Source: Trissonchulus latispiculum (taxonomy: Eukaryota; Nematoda; Enoplea; Enoplida; Ironidae). From it: 64,000 bases of DNA. Under the pieces are notes generated by a model that had not been told where the DNA came from, made no database searches, and saw only the letters and a program-made list of their open reading frames with translations. Within the stretch, counting starts at the first letter, position 1, and every line of letters begins with the position of its first letter. Where the stretch lies: assembly GCA_030248195.1 (NCBI GenBank), contig JASAND010026829.1, positions 62,001 to 126,000 on the forward strand. Direction: 5' to 3'. A program made the translations under genes and the position numbers. Below, piece after piece: positions 1-11,921 of this stretch.

Positions 1-401
1 CAATATCCCATGCTGAGCATTCAGGCTTTTTGCAGCTGCACAAAAGTCCTGAAATAGCTTTCTACATTCAAATACCAGATGTGTAGTCACCAGTCGGTAG
101 CATTTTAAAATTACAATGTTTTATGTCTCAATTAATTTATTTCTTATTTATTTATTAGTCTTTATCTCAAATTAATGATATCAAATATAACTGCCTACTA
201 TTTGACGTTAGACAACGATACAAAGCTGGTCATAATTAGCTAATTTAAAATAAATTAAACATAAAACAATTGAGGCATTAAAAGTAAATAGCGTAAATTA
301 AGCTGTTCATAATTAGGCAACTAATCATTATGAGGATAACGATACAAACGATAATAAATAATTAAGTTATTAAAAATTGGGCAACTTATAATCAATTTTA
401 A

Positions 402-413
402 ATAATAATAACA

Positions 414-457
<44 letters not shown>

Positions 458-461
458 TTAA
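402..461. repeat. TAA trinucleotide microsatellite
   Basis: Nearly uninterrupted run of TAA/AAT triplets with one small interruption (ACAATAG) at its left end. Confidence 0.95.
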
Positions 462-1526
462 GGCAATTAAGACTTACATGTCGGATCAGATCAAAGCGCT
501 TGAAGATCTCCGACTCCCGCATTTGAAACTGAGAGTAGGCCTCTTTTCACAGGAGACAAAATTAATACTCAAATTGAAGCAACAGAGACAAGCTGAGTTT
601 AACGTCCGCTATTCAGTAGAAGCGGCTCGGTTGAAAATGGCTTGGAAATCAATAGACAAGCTTATAGCTAGAATAAGCTAAAGGGGCTTTCAGACTACGC
701 CTAACATAAAGCTTTCTTCAAATATATAGGGCTCCCCCCTTTACACTTATGAACCGGAAAAAATTCACGTGCACTTCAGGCAAGCAATGATTCAATCTTG
801 AATTGGGGGTGCACGTGTTACGTCTGACTGGCTTTGACACAGCTAATGATTTCTGCGCAAAAGATTGGGCGCCAAAATTTTAAACTTTTCAGCAGAAAAC
901 TTTACAGACATTTGAAAAACTATTTCTTTCCAGCCGAAATATCATTGTAAGTTTTGACTATTTAATCGCCCACATTTAGGCTGAAAGTACACGAATTTCG
1001 TAAGAACGACTGAAATGATGTCTCTGCAGAGAAATGTGTTGATTAAGGTCGAATTGCTACAGCAACATCCAGTGTGCTGTGCTGGGAGCTTAAAGCAATA
1101 AAAAGTTAAATTTGTTCGTGTAATTGTTGAACAGAGGCTTTTATTTAGTATTACATTTTCGACCAGAAAACTCGCATGTAGCCACCGATAACCACCTCTT
1201 GCCGGTTAGCAGCTAATCGTATTGCAAAAAATCCAGATTTTGGAAAAATTGCGGTTTTTTCAACTTGTTCAAAAAGAGGGGTCCCCGGTTAACTGAGAGC
1301 TGCCAATTACCCAACAGTCAATCAGATTCAATGAATATGAGAGCCTACCTCATACCCGAGATCGTAAAAGCTTAGCTTCCAATTGGAAGCTTTTAATTAA
1401 TACTGCTGAAACAGAGGCACAGTTAGGTCAAAATCGGGCGGACCTGCCTCTGGGCGGCCTCCCCGGCCTGGCCCGCTTGATCGGCCTGAGCTGTGCAGAA
1501 TTTCTCATCGGCCTGCCGGTGTCACA

Positions 1527-1634
1527 GGGAAATTTTTCCCCGTGAAAACTTTCCCCCCGGAAAAATTTCCCTAATGAATTCTTTCCCCCCGGAAAGTTTT
1601 CCCTAGAGGTTTCTTCCCCCCGGAAAAATTTCCC
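1527..1634. repeat. Short tandem cluster of a CCCCCCGGAAA motif
   Basis: The motif CCCCCCGGAAA(A/G), followed by AATTTCCCT or GTTTTCCCT, occurs three times with spacing of roughly 30-35 bases, and a related partial copy precedes it. Each unit contains a small palindrome (GGAAAAATTTCC-like). Confidence 0.7.
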
Positions 1635-2103
1635 TAAGCAGAAATTATTTTGGTGGATTTGTACGCATTAATATATAGTATTAATAGTAGGTAGTTTTAA
1701 CTACCTATACTTAACAGCTTGCTCCATATTTTAATGTTAAATATCTAATTATTTTAGTATTTACTTGTCAGCATTTAACATTGCAAGAATAACAAAATGA
1801 ATAAATAAAACAAAAACTTAAGCAAGAATATACAAATTAACTAAGTACAAATGCGAGAAGAATAAGAAACAGCTAAATGGAAAATAATAAACCCTGGCCC
1901 TATTTCTTTAAATAGAACAGATTAAAATTGATCCGCAATAAGCGGATTAAATTTTAATCAATCTAGCTAAAATAGTTGTTAAGGTGATGATTCCTTTTGC
2001 AGATGCCAAACTTGAACCATCATTGCTTATTCAATGTTTGGTAGGTATATTACAATGCAAATTTTATATCAAAACGTAGCTTTAGCTTTTGAGTTTTGAA
2101 TGG

Positions 2104-2565
2104 TGTGGAATATGACTATAATTCATCTTTTTCTTTCACTTTGAAATTGTGAAAATTTTCGTGTTGAACGTTGTATGCAAATTAGACATAGCTACTGCAA
2201 CGCTTCACAGTATGGCTGACAATTAGAGCAGTAAACTAATCAGTCTTGGTTGTTGCTGGGTGTAAGTTGGTGGGTACAGGCAGCTGAGACATTTATCTGT
2301 TTAGCTCGCGTATAATTTTATGATTATTTGGATTATCTTTTATAATTTGAGTTGAAGTTTCGTGAACTATGAGAATGTGTAATTTGAAGTTTGGTTAATT
2401 CAAAGATTAAAGTGTCGCGTTCTATTTCTCTAGTACGATCCTAGGCTTTTATTTGAGGGGCACGAGAAGGTTGGTTTAGGCATACACTACCGACCAGTAG
2501 AACCTGTAAGTAGTCATTAAGTGTCGTTTATTTAGTAATATAGCAAAGTTTCTTTTATTTTTACA
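2104..2565 (+). repeat. 5' LTR
   Basis: 462 bases, TG...CA ends, matched to the copy at 8297-8773. It lacks the 15 bases (CCCCTTTATCTTTGG region) present in the 3' LTR near 8474-8488. Confidence 0.9.
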
Positions 2566-2569
2566 AAAC

Positions 2570-2588
2570 TGGCGACCGTTTCATGCGG
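2570..2588 (+). other. Putative primer-binding site
   Basis: TGGCGACCGTTTCATGCGG begins four bases after the 5' LTR. A TGG start directly downstream of the LTR is typical of a tRNA 3'-end complement; the matching tRNA cannot be named from this sequence alone. Confidence 0.5.
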
Positions 2589-2704
2589 TAAATGCCTAAA
2601 TTTTCTCCCCAGTCAGTCGTGCCAGATTAAAAGAGCAAAAAGAAAAAGTTTTTTTCAAAAATTTGCCTGCTTTTCAAGGCTCCTGAAGTTGACGAATTTT
2701 TTTG

Positions 2705-3107
2705 ATGTCTCAGTCTGCCGTGTCTGCCGGTTTGGGAGGAGGGGGTCTTCACCCCCAACCCACTATCGGTTCGGGAGGAGGGGGGTCTCCGCGTCCATCG
2801 TTGTCTGGGCTGGGTCGGGGTTCGCTCTGTCCCTTACCGGCGGCCCCAACACCCAGTCCTTCTGCTATATATATCCGTGCAAAATTTTCAAACTTTGGGG
2901 GTGGGACGGGGAGTGGGTCAGCGTCCCTCAGGCGCTGTTCCAGGTCCTAATGTTCGGTGGCTCGGAGGGGGGAGTTTCGCTCTGCCTGCCTCATTGTCGG
3001 CTGATACGAGGTCATCTGATTATGGTTCCCCCAAGCTCAAATTTCAGAACCGACTCCCCCTTCAAGGACGTCAGGTGGCCAAATTGATCCAAATGATTTT
3101 GCTGTTT
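2705..3107 (+). pseudogene. Probable frameshifted N-terminal part of Gag
   Basis: An ATG at 2705 opens a Gly/Ser/Pro-rich frame that stops near 2950, and a second frame continues similar composition from 2877 to 3185. Neither joins the main Gag frame. I infer one ancestral N-terminal region split by at least two frameshifts; the alternative is that these GC-rich frames are accidental. Confidence 0.4.
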
Positions 3108-3115
3108 AACATGTC

Positions 3116-4600
3116 GTGGTCACTCCTGGCCCGGGGTCCTCGGTCCCTGTGCGGCCTCAGAACTCGGTTCGGATCCCCGTTGTGAGTGCCGGCCAGGGTC
3201 TGGGAGGAGCCTACCAGGGGCAGACGCGACCACGAGTGCACAATTTGGATCAAAATTATGGAACTCCGCCGAGGCAGCCCACAAGACTCATCTCTTCACA
3301 TCCTAGCCTTGTTCTCTCGCCTCATCCGTATTCAGATTATCCGACCCCTGCCACAGCGTATGCTACGGATATCTCTGTGGCTAAGCACGATGCCTCCATC
3401 TACCGGATGTATATGGATATTCTCCGAGGTATTCAACAATTTGATCCCGACAGGATGTATTTCGAGGACTGGCTCCCAAATTTTAAATCCGCCGTTTCCA
3501 TTTATCAAATTCCTCCGGAGCAATGGGCCCGGCTTCTGTTTAACAAACTGGCTGGAAAAGCTTTGATCTATGCGTCGCGCTGTGGACCTGGAGTTGCTGA
3601 AACTTTCGATGGTTTTGTCCGCTTGCTGAAATGTCAGTTTCCCCGCCCCCAGGTGTCAATTCGAAACAGACACGTATGCTTTGCCAGGAGGATCCAACGG
3701 CAAGGAGAGTCAGTTCGCCGCTACATTTCGGAACTGCAGGCTCAAGCGTTGGATATTTGGCCGGACGACCCACTGGAACGTGAGTTACAATGTGTACAGC
3801 AGCTTTTCTCTGGTATTACAGATAATACGTATATTAGCGCTTTGGCTCCGCTTTTCGTTAATCAGTCTCCAACGATGGATCAAATTCTACGTATTATTGA
3901 CATATTGGATTCCCGGAACTCAAAACCCTCTGAAGAAGATAGCCTTTGCTATGCAATGCCGCGCTATCAAGATTCTGCTGAGGCCATGGTAAACAATGAT
4001 CCCGCGACCCTATCTACAGATGTCACTCCGATTCCAGAAAAACCGAAGGGTCCAGTAGGCGGTTCGTGCCTGGAAATACGCGCAATGAAGGAGTTTGTTG
4101 GGCACCAAATCCAGGAGAAGCTTATGGAGTGGGACGAAGACCGAAAGAAAAAGTTGGGGTCTCCTTGTAAATTTTGCAAGCGAAGGGGGCACTCTTCTGA
4201 AAAATGTTGGGACAAGTACCCTTTTCGGGCCCCTCCTGATTATAAAGCCCGTCCCCTGCCAATTGGGTTACATTACTTAGAGGGCCACTCCCGTTATGGC
4301 CATGCCTCTAAATTTCAGCAACGGTATTATCAGGCCCTATCTCCAGTGGCACATCATGGCCAGTCGGCATACATATATCCGCAACACCAGGTTCAGGTTG
4401 CAATGGCTCCTATGGGGGTGGCACCTTGTTCCTATGCTGGTTTTGCTGGCGTTTCCCATCAGACTTTCCAAAATTCCGTGGTAACTTCTAGTGTGAAACC
4501 GATTACTACCCCCGTGCAAAATAATCTTACCCATGGACAAGTTGCACATATTCTTGCTCCTTCTTATGTGGGGATGATTGAAACTTTTTCCGAACCTTAA
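3116..4600 (+). CDS. gag: Retrotransposon Gag-like protein, N-terminus disrupted
   Basis: A 494-codon open frame. The middle third reads as a retrotransposon capsid domain (motifs such as FEDWLPNFKSAV, WARLLFNKLAGKA, VRRYISELQAQA), and a zinc knuckle of form C-x2-C-x4-H-x4-C lies at about residues 351-364 (CKFCKRRGHSSEKC). The tail is Pro/Gln/Tyr-rich. The frame opens right after a stop at 3107-3109 and its first in-frame ATG lies well inside the conserved part, so the listed start (a GTG) is only where the frame opens. Gly/Ser/Pro-rich coding-like sequence runs upstream in other frames from an ATG at 2705, which suggests frameshifts have broken the N-terminus. The protein would bind element RNA and form the particle. 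No pol frame follows. Confidence 0.8.
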   Translation: MVTPGPGSSVPVRPQNSVRIPVVSAGQGLGGAYQGQTRPRVHNLDQNYGTPPRQPTRLISSHPSLVLSPHPYSDYPTPATAYATDISVAKHDASIYRMYMDILRGIQQFDPDRMYFEDWLPNFKSAVSIYQIPPEQWARLLFNKLAGKALIYASRCGPGVAETFDGFVRLLKCQFPRPQVSIRNRHVCFARRIQRQGESVRRYISELQAQALDIWPDDPLERELQCVQQLFSGITDNTYISALAPLFVNQSPTMDQILRIIDILDSRNSKPSEEDSLCYAMPRYQDSAEAMVNNDPATLSTDVTPIPEKPKGPVGGSCLEIRAMKEFVGHQIQEKLMEWDEDRKKKLGSPCKFCKRRGHSSEKCWDKYPFRAPPDYKARPLPIGLHYLEGHSRYGHASKFQQRYYQALSPVAHHGQSAYIYPQHQVQVAMAPMGVAPCSYAGFAGVSHQTFQNSVVTSSVKPITTPVQNNLTHGQVAHILAPSYVGMIETFSEP

Positions 4601-4608
4601 AACAATTC

Positions 4609-4621
4609 AAAAGAGGGGGTA
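4609..4621 (+). other. Internal copy of the polypurine tract
   Basis: AAAAGAGGGGGTA here is identical to the 13 bases at 8281-8293 directly before the 3' LTR. It lies 9 bases past the Gag stop, where a central polypurine tract or the scar of an internal deletion would be plausible. Confidence 0.6.
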
Positions 4622-4942
4622 AGCCTCCAGTTGCCCGAGTCACTGCCACAGCTGCTAAAACAGCCTGTGTTAGATGAGGATGCTATTTCGCCTGTTCAAC
4701 CAGATTTTTCTGAAGATTTGCCCCTGGCCCCGGTTGGTTTTCCTGAGACTAAGGATTTTTGGGTTCGGGAGCCGCAGGAAGGTCAGTCCTCCTTCTTACC
4801 GGTTGGAGTTCGGTCAGAACCTCTACCGGAGGCCCTTCGTGGGAAGTTGGCCCGAGGAGGGCCGGATCAGGATTCCGGTCCGTCCGAAGGCTGCTTCCCC
4901 GAGGATAAAATTTATTGCTACAAAAATTTACCAGGACTATGA
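4622..4942 (+). CDS. Acidic, Pro-rich frame continuing Gag after its stop
   Basis: This frame is in phase with Gag and open from the Gag TAA (4598-4600) to a stop at 4940-4942. It is rich in Pro, Glu, Asp and Leu with no enzyme motif. It could be a readthrough extension of Gag, the remnant of the Gag-Pol linker, or chance. No ATG leads it. Confidence 0.3.
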   Translation, partial: SLQLPESLPQLLKQPVLDEDAISPVQPDFSEDLPLAPVGFPETKDFWVREPQEGQSSFLPVGVRSEPLPEALRGKLARGGPDQDSGPSEGCFPEDKIYCYKNLPGL

Positions 4943-7900
4943 GCGATTTTTTCTTCTAAATTCTGTTCCTATTTTCCTATTATGCACATTTTGCTATTGC
5001 CTAACACGATTCCGCCGGTACATTCGACCCCCGTTCACCAATTTTTCAGCTATTTTCCCTACCACGAATTTGGGTAAAAGTTTTTATAATTTCACTACCC
5101 TTCCATTATTGCTTATGTGCATTGTATTCTATAACTTGTAGTATTTCCTTATTTCAGCTAACATTTTTCAGTTTATTTTAGCATCTTGAATTTTTCATTT
5201 TAGCTTTGTTCCCACTTATTTGTATTACGTTTTTGTGTCACTGACTTTCTTTGTGTTTAGGAAATTTGTTAGCACATTATGCGTACATTATTGGTTTGAC
5301 GGTGGACTTAAAAATTTCAGCGGTGGTCATGGGACCTGGTGCTACACCACTACTAGTTCTCTATTCCTTTTAATTTGAATTTTGGACACATGTATATACG
5401 CACATCTGTATTTCTATTCTTGACTGATTTTTTTCGAATTTTAAATTGACTTTACTGCATTCAAAATGACAATTCTTGAATTTTCTACGACTCTAAATAA
5501 AGCAGGTTTTCCTTTCTTGATGTATAGTAGGCGATTGTTTGTTATCACTGTTAGCATTATTAGCGTTATTGTTTTGCACCATATATGTACAACAGTTCTT
5601 ATATTTTTACAACAAATCTTTAGGTTCAATCTTTGTGATATGGCCCGTTTGTGCGATCATTTCTACTAAAACCAAAATCTTCATTTTATTCTAATTGCGC
5701 GTGTAGGAGGTTCGGGAATTTGGGATGGACGGTGTAAACAAATCTGATACCGTTGCGTTTCATTTAGAGGTTGTTTTCTTTGCCTCTGTATTGTAATGAG
5801 CTGACAATACCTTTAGCTTTCATTTGTATGATTCAATCAATTAATTTAACTTGATTCTTTGTTTATTGTATATACGTACGTATATGTATACATGTATAAA
5901 TTTTACTTAGAAAAAGTTAGTTTGAATCCTGTATAATTCTGTTGACTGGTCCATTCAAAATTTCAGATAAATTCTTACTACGAAAAAGTGTAGTGTAATG
6001 GGGTTCCGTGGTTTCCGGGTGGTTCAACACTGCCTTGGGTTTTTTGTTTGTTTCGTATCCCGAACCTCCTACACCTTGAATGCAACATTGTTAATTTTTA
6101 CTCATTTTACCACGTTTCATTACCTTTTAACACTTTTTGTTGGATCACTGTTATTGCACATAGGCGGTAATTAACTGGATGCTTCAAAATTTGCGCTTCT
6201 CGTAGGGCGCGGCCGTCACTACCCTAATCCCCGGATCAGGATTCTGGGGTGGGTGGAGAGTGACTGGCAGCGTTCTCACATAGATTCCGTTAGTTTTTAG
6301 CCGTCTTTCCTTGATAGGGAACTGTCAGTGCTTCTCCCCCTGGGATTAGGATTCCTGGGGCAGGAAGCGCTGGCCGTTTCCCTCCTTAAATTCGTAGGTA
6401 GGGCTAGTTTGTATCCAAGCTGGTAGTAGATATGCTATGTACTGTGGTTGTGGTTTTGTTGTTGTGATTCATGTATTGATGTGTACGTAGGTTGTTTTCT
6501 TTATCATGTTGTTTATTTTGTTATTAATAAAAAGTAAATCTATATTTGCATTTATTTTGTGTGTATGTGCCCCGCCCATCCTCCCTGCTGAGCCTACGTC
6601 CCCCTGCGTGGATTGGTGGCGCTTGCCAGGCTGTTTCCTTGGACGGGTGGAACACCGGAGGTTCCGGTTGTTGGTGTGGTTGTGCGGGTCTTGGCCTTTT
6701 TGGGGCATGGTTCTATGGTTCTGGTCCCCGGGTGCTATCTGGTTTCTGGAGGGCTCTAGCCCCGTGGGGGGCGGCTCTCTAGGAGCATTGGTGGGACATG
6801 TTGGTGGTCTTTAGTGACCTTGTACCGGTGATTCGGGTGCCTTGTGTGGCCAGCTCGGTGCGAGCTTTTCGAACTTTATTTGTTGGTGGTGTTTGGTGCC
6901 TGGCTTTGTGCCTTTGGAACTGTTGTTGGTGGTTTGTGGTGGCAGTGACGTTGGGTGGGCTGGTGCGTAGAAACGCCAGCGGTTGGCTAAGGGCGTGTCT
7001 GCCCATGTTTGGCTGTGTTGGTTCCCAGAAGACTCCTGTAGTGGGGCTAGGCTCGCTGCTGTTGTCCCTTGTTCCCCATGTATATGTTGTGGTTTTGCTG
7101 ATATTTATAATGTGGTGGGGGAGAGTGTTTGTAGTTTTGGGTTATGCGTGGGTAGGTGGGAGCCATGGGGTGAAATTCATGAAATTTTGATAAACATTGT
7201 CGTTCTTCTTACCTTTCCTTGAATGCCGGAGGTTTCGGATTTTCTTTGATTAGGGTTCCCGTTACCTTGGCTGGGCCATTGTAGTCTTTTTACGTTCTCT
7301 TTTTTCTGTTCTACTACCAGCTATAATTATGTTGCATTTTACACATTCCGGTAATTCGGATTCTTAACTTTTGGTTTGTTTCATTCTTTTCTGTCTTAAA
7401 GTTGAACGCGATACTTTTCTCTTTAAAAATTCTTGCCATTTTCTGTCATTTTTCGCCATGATTAGGACTCGTTGGTGCTTTCTTCGATGTGCTTTATCCA
7501 TCTGTTCTTTATTACATGAATCTACCTTTGTATGGCATTGTTAGTCTATCTTTGTCCGGTTACCATGTACAGTACAGAAATTCATAGTATTCTCTTCGCC
7601 CGAGGTTTGGGAAAAAGCTTTGTTTCTTTAGTGTTGGTTGTCCCTCTTGTAGATAGCTGTTTAATGTCCGCGTTGCGGGTGTGTTTGTTTGTCTATGTCT
7701 ATGTCTACTGTCATTAGTCTTGTCTGTCCGTGTTGGTTGAGTGTTGATTCTATGGTGCTATACTACAAGTATGCTTTATAATATGTGGTTTATATTAGTA
7801 ATCTACGATATTCTCTGACATTGTCAGACTTTGTATCCGGTTGTTTCTATATCTCATTTGAGATTGGTTATAATTTGCTTCGGTTAAAGTTCTGTTCGAG

Positions 7901-8280
7901 GTTCAGAAAAACTATAAAATATATTCATTTATCCTCTTTTTGTCACCTGTGCCCCCGTACGTGTCGGTGTAAAGTTCACTGTATTGTTGTACGTAGTTTA
8001 GTAGCTAGTTGCAGTACGTATGTTCTGTTGTGGATTATGTTGTCTGTTTTGTTTTATCCAGTTTGGATGACGGTAGTGGGATCCCTTGTCTTGTATTGTG
8101 GCGTCCAAACTGTGTTGTGTCTCTGGAGCGGTTCTCCAGCAGTAGCTTTAGGTTGTAATATTTGTGTATTGTACTAAAAAGCGTTTTATCATACTGGTAG
8201 CTAAGATACTTAGGCTAATTTATATTTTAATTTACTAATTTTGTCTACTTTTCGGCATTCGCGGCGAGGGCGCGCGTTCC
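4943..8280 (+). other. Non-coding interior of the LTR element
   Basis: About 3.3 kb with no reverse transcriptase, integrase or protease signature in any frame. 6.2-7.2 kb is G/T-rich and includes two related blocks with CCCCGGATCAGGATTC and CCCTGGGATTAGGATTC. The 6.6-7.25 kb part is recognisably similar to the reverse complement of about 63.48-63.95 kb in the second copy. Confidence 0.75.
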
Positions 8281-8293
8281 AAAAGAGGGGGTA
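8281..8293 (+). other. 3' polypurine tract
   Basis: AAAAGAGGGGGTA ends three bases before the 3' LTR start (TGTGGAA at 8297), the normal position for the plus-strand primer. Confidence 0.85.
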
Positions 8294-8296
8294 TTC

Positions 8297-8773
8297 TGTG
8301 GAATATGACTATAATTCATCTTTTTCTTTCACCTTGAAATTGTGAAAATTTTCGTGTTGAACGTTGTATGCAAATTAGACATAGCTACTGCAACGCTTCA
8401 CAGTATGGCTGACAATTAGAGCAGTAAACTAGTCAGTCTTGGTTGTTGCTGGGTGTAAGTTGGTGGGTACAGGCCCCTTTATCTTTGGCAGCTGAGACAT
8501 TTATCTGTTTAGCTCGCGTATAATTTTATGATTATTTGGATTATCTTTTATAATTTGAGTTGAAGTTTCGTGAACTATGAGAATGTGTAATTTGAAGTTT
8601 GGTTAATTCAAAGATTAAAGTGTCGTGTTCTATTTCTCTAGTACGATCCTAGGCTTTTATTTGAGGGGCACGAGGAGGTTGGTTTAGGCATACACTACCG
8701 ACCAGTAGAACCTGTAAGTAGTCATTAAGTGTCGTTTATTTAGTAATATAGCAAAGTTTCTTTTATTTTTACA
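8297..8773 (+). repeat. 3' LTR
   Basis: 477 bases with TG...CA ends, near-identical to 2104-2565 apart from a 15-base insertion; followed by ATGG, the right half of the target duplication. Confidence 0.9.
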
Positions 8774-8777
8774 ATGG

Positions 8778-11700
8778 ATACAATCAAGATAATTTTGGGC
8801 TTCTAGAATCAACTAAATAATTTCCTTCCTAAATATGTAATCAAGTAAACTATCTCTCCCAACGCTTTATCTTTCTCAAAACTTGAACAATTTAACTCTA
8901 ATTTCGTACGGATGCTTCCCAACACATATCTAATTGGTTGGTAATAAAATTCTAAAAATTTTAAGTTCTTAAGTTTTCCAAGGGGAACCAAAATATTTCT
9001 TTGTCATCGATCTTGCTGAAACGAACGTTGTGGTTTTCTGGGTCGTCGTCGGCAAAGTTCATTCCGACTGCTATTTGCTTCAAATTTTAAGTCGCTCTAA
9101 CTTTTTCATACTTTGTAGAGACTTGGTGTAAGAAGATAAAATGTTCAGGACAGCAACAGCTTCAATTTGATATAAAATTTGGCTATATTTGGAAAAGTTG
9201 AAAATTTGACATTTTTTGCCCATAGGTGTCCGCCAATCTATCGTAACATGTAACCAGCGCAGAACATAGGCTATCGACATGAAACTTTACATACACGTTG
9301 GCTTTATGCCTGCCTACTAGCATGCCAAATTATGTTGAGACACCTAAAGATTTGAGTGACTTATAAAGCAGCAAACATGAAATTCTCGAAAAATAAAGCT
9401 TTTTGAGGAAAAATGGAATTTCTGCTACCAAAACTGTGAGCTACCGAAAAAATCCTGATAAGGAATAATTATATGCAAAATAAAGCTCTAGCAATATACC
9501 ATGCTAATATCTAAACGCAAAGTTTCTACTAGAGATGACATTTCAGCCCGTCGGCCCGGGGCCTTGCCGGGCCGAATTTCATTGGTTAGCGGGCCGGGCC
9601 GGGCCGGGCCGAGAAATTTTTTAACTGCGGATCGGAGCGGGCCGAAACGGGCCGGATCAACTCTAGAAGATGTTGTAAAATCACTAAAGTTAGCTACTGA
9701 TTCTGGTTGTTTTACAGGTTCATTTACTGATTCTGGTTGTTTTATGGCAAAATTTAACATTTTATGGCATAATTTAGCCTCTCCATCTTGCATTGACGCC
9801 TTTGAAATAATATTGTTTCTTACTAAAATTTTGGGATTTTTCTTTTAGCGGGCTGGGCCGGGCCAAATTTTGGAACGGACCGGGCCGGACCGGGGCCGCG
9901 TATTTATAAAATGCACTCACATTACGCGCATATGGAAGGTGCACGGGTGTGACGCGCACTGTTAGGAAAATGTGTAACATGGGGTAACAAGGGGTGATCC
10001 AAGGATGCACTCACACTGGAAGGTCAGCAGGAAGAACCGGGCGAGTCTGATATCCGGACAGCAGTGCAGAGAAGGCCGGGACCAGGAGATCGCGACAAGG
10101 CAGGGTAGACCGGGATCGAAAGATCACGGCAAGGCAGAACCACAAGACACAGCACAGATGGAGAGAGCAGCAGAGAAGCAGAGCCCGAAGGCGACTCGAT
10201 CTCGTAACTTTTGGAGTCCTGGGGTTGAGTTTTGAGTGGACTCAAGTACCCCTAATGCCACATCTATAAAATTTTATTTCGCTTTTGTTCCGAAGTGGCT
10301 TTGCCCCGAAATCCAATTCAATAGCTTCCCTGCTGCGCAAGTCTGGCATTGGTAAGCGAAAGGAAAGCCGAAGACGAAGAAGACGAAAGATGAAGAAGAA
10401 GAGAATCGTAATATGAGGAGGGGGCCTAAGGCCCAAGTCTAACTATAGAGGATACCTAATTAAGATTGAAACCTTACACAAAACTTCAATTAGCTACGAT
10501 TATAGGACCAAAAGACCAACAATATTAAGCAACCAGATTTCATAATATTTAAACAGAGGGGAACTTCTGCACTTATTTCTTCAGAGGGGTTTCCCTTTTC
10601 TATGACTTATGTGTCTACTGTTGGCCAGTTAGGGAGAGCTTTCCTCACATACATACCATCACACTCACATCTTTCGCACACAAAATTCTAACAAGACTTA
10701 AACTGGAGGGGACCTGTGACTGAAACCCATACGTGATGCTGCAAATTAGGAGGGGTTAAAATTAACTAATTCTCAGAATCCTGGTGAGCGGGTTTAAAAT
10801 AATTATAATGACAACAGTATTAATTAATTAAATACAAGCATAGTTTACGATTTACACAGAGAAACCCATGATTACTTTGTACAAGGCTCATCACTATCAA
10901 ACAAGTCAAACTGTACATCATTAAAATTAGTTTTTTGAAGAATTTGATCAAACTACGAAAAAATATCGTTTTCAAACGAACTATACTAGACACAATGGTA
11001 CGTAGGTAAGTATTAATTACGAGTACAAGTGCAAGCATAATTACAATTTATACGTAAATGAATAGACTCGAGAAAATGAAGCGATTTTAGAAACACAGGC
11101 TCATTTTTGACAAAATATCGATTTTCCAATCTAGCTAGCGAACTCGAAAATGAGTTAATCAATTCGGAAAAACTTGTCTGAGGCCATCTCAATCTCCTCG
11201 TTCACATGAGGGTATTTTCAGCTCTTTAAGTTAAGACGTGTGAATTTTATTGTGATAGTTCTAAAGGTGGTCGACTGTTGTGGACCCAGCCTACAGCAAT
11301 CAAAATAGTCTTTGTTTACCGCATCAGAACGGACTAAAAATTAAACAGATTATGTACGAAAAAGTTTTCTGAGTCCTTTAAAATATTCTATCTCAAATGA
11401 GACCCTTTTCAAACACCATACGTAGTTAGCTACATCAAGCAATATAACGATAAACCGGTAGGTAGTCGCATTCACACAAACGGAGAGAAAGTGAGTCCGG
11501 TCTATCTTACTAATTTATTGCTAAAATATTCTAATGTTTTGGTGCTGTTCACAGTACACACAAGAAATACATTTTTTCATTTTCGTTACAAATGCACTCA
11601 TACTACACGCGTTATGGGAAATTTTTGTTTGCCTGTTTTTGTATAAGTAAAGGATTGGATATTCCACATTTATCCCCCCACCTCCATTCCGTGTATCTGT

Positions 11701-11921
11701 TATACTTCCAAAAACCACAGTATAAGTTTCTTTTTTCAATACACAGTATTAGACTGTAAATATTTATAGTTTTTTTACTTATTTGCTTGTTTATTATAAT
11801 GCGATCAGATTTACTTAGTTTAATGGGTTTTTTATAAAAAGACCTTCTGTTACTAAGGAATCAACCATACATTGATTTGCATTGGTCTAAGTTTGGGTCT
11901 CTTCTCTTCCAAGAAATCTTA
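8778..11921. other. Intergenic DNA, no gene seen
   Basis: No coding region is supportable. A block rich in GGGCCGGGCC (9539-9667 and 9848-9900) flanks an AT-normal core. A purine-rich GAAGA run lies near 10368-10405. Confidence 0.5.
9539..9905. repeat. Repeat element with GGGCCGGGCC-rich ends
   Basis: Both ends are made of CGGGCC/GGGCCG runs around an ordinary core, and short CGGCC-rich stretches also occur near 35,340, 35,560 and 43,320. Possibly a short transposon, but I could not fix termini or a target duplication. Confidence 0.4.

Larger units (their letters stand above)
1..2103. other. AT-rich intergenic DNA left of the LTR element
   Basis: No gene can be supported here. The stretch is AT-rich, with a TAA microsatellite near 402-461 and a short repeat cluster near 1527-1634. 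A 67-codon reading frame at 478-681 (+) starts with ATG and is charged and helix-prone, but it matches no family I recognise and has no visible exon partner. On the minus strand the same place ends in a donor-like GTAAGT, so an exon of an unseen gene is possible but weak. Confidence 0.5.
2104..8773 (+). mobile_element. Gag-only (non-autonomous) LTR retrotransposon
   Basis: Two long terminal repeats, 2104-2565 and 8297-8773, share almost all bases, start TGTGGAATATG and end TTTTTACA. The flanks carry the same 4 bases, ATGG (2100-2103 and 8774-8777), consistent with a target duplication. A primer-binding-like TGGCGACCGT starts at 2570 and a polypurine tract AAAAGAGGGGG sits just before the 3' LTR. 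The interior encodes a Gag with a CCHC knuckle but no protease, reverse transcriptase, RNase H or integrase, so the element would depend on enzymes supplied in trans. The LTRs differ mainly by a 15-base insertion in the right copy, so the insertion looks fairly young. Ty3/Gypsy-type is my best guess from the Gag and primer-site style. Confidence 0.88.

Noticed and set aside
6506..7222. Trp/Leu/Gly/Val-rich frames that look membrane-like
   Set aside because: The G/T-rich composition gives such residues by chance; no pol or env signature. The weak similarity to the second copy is kept as a finding instead.
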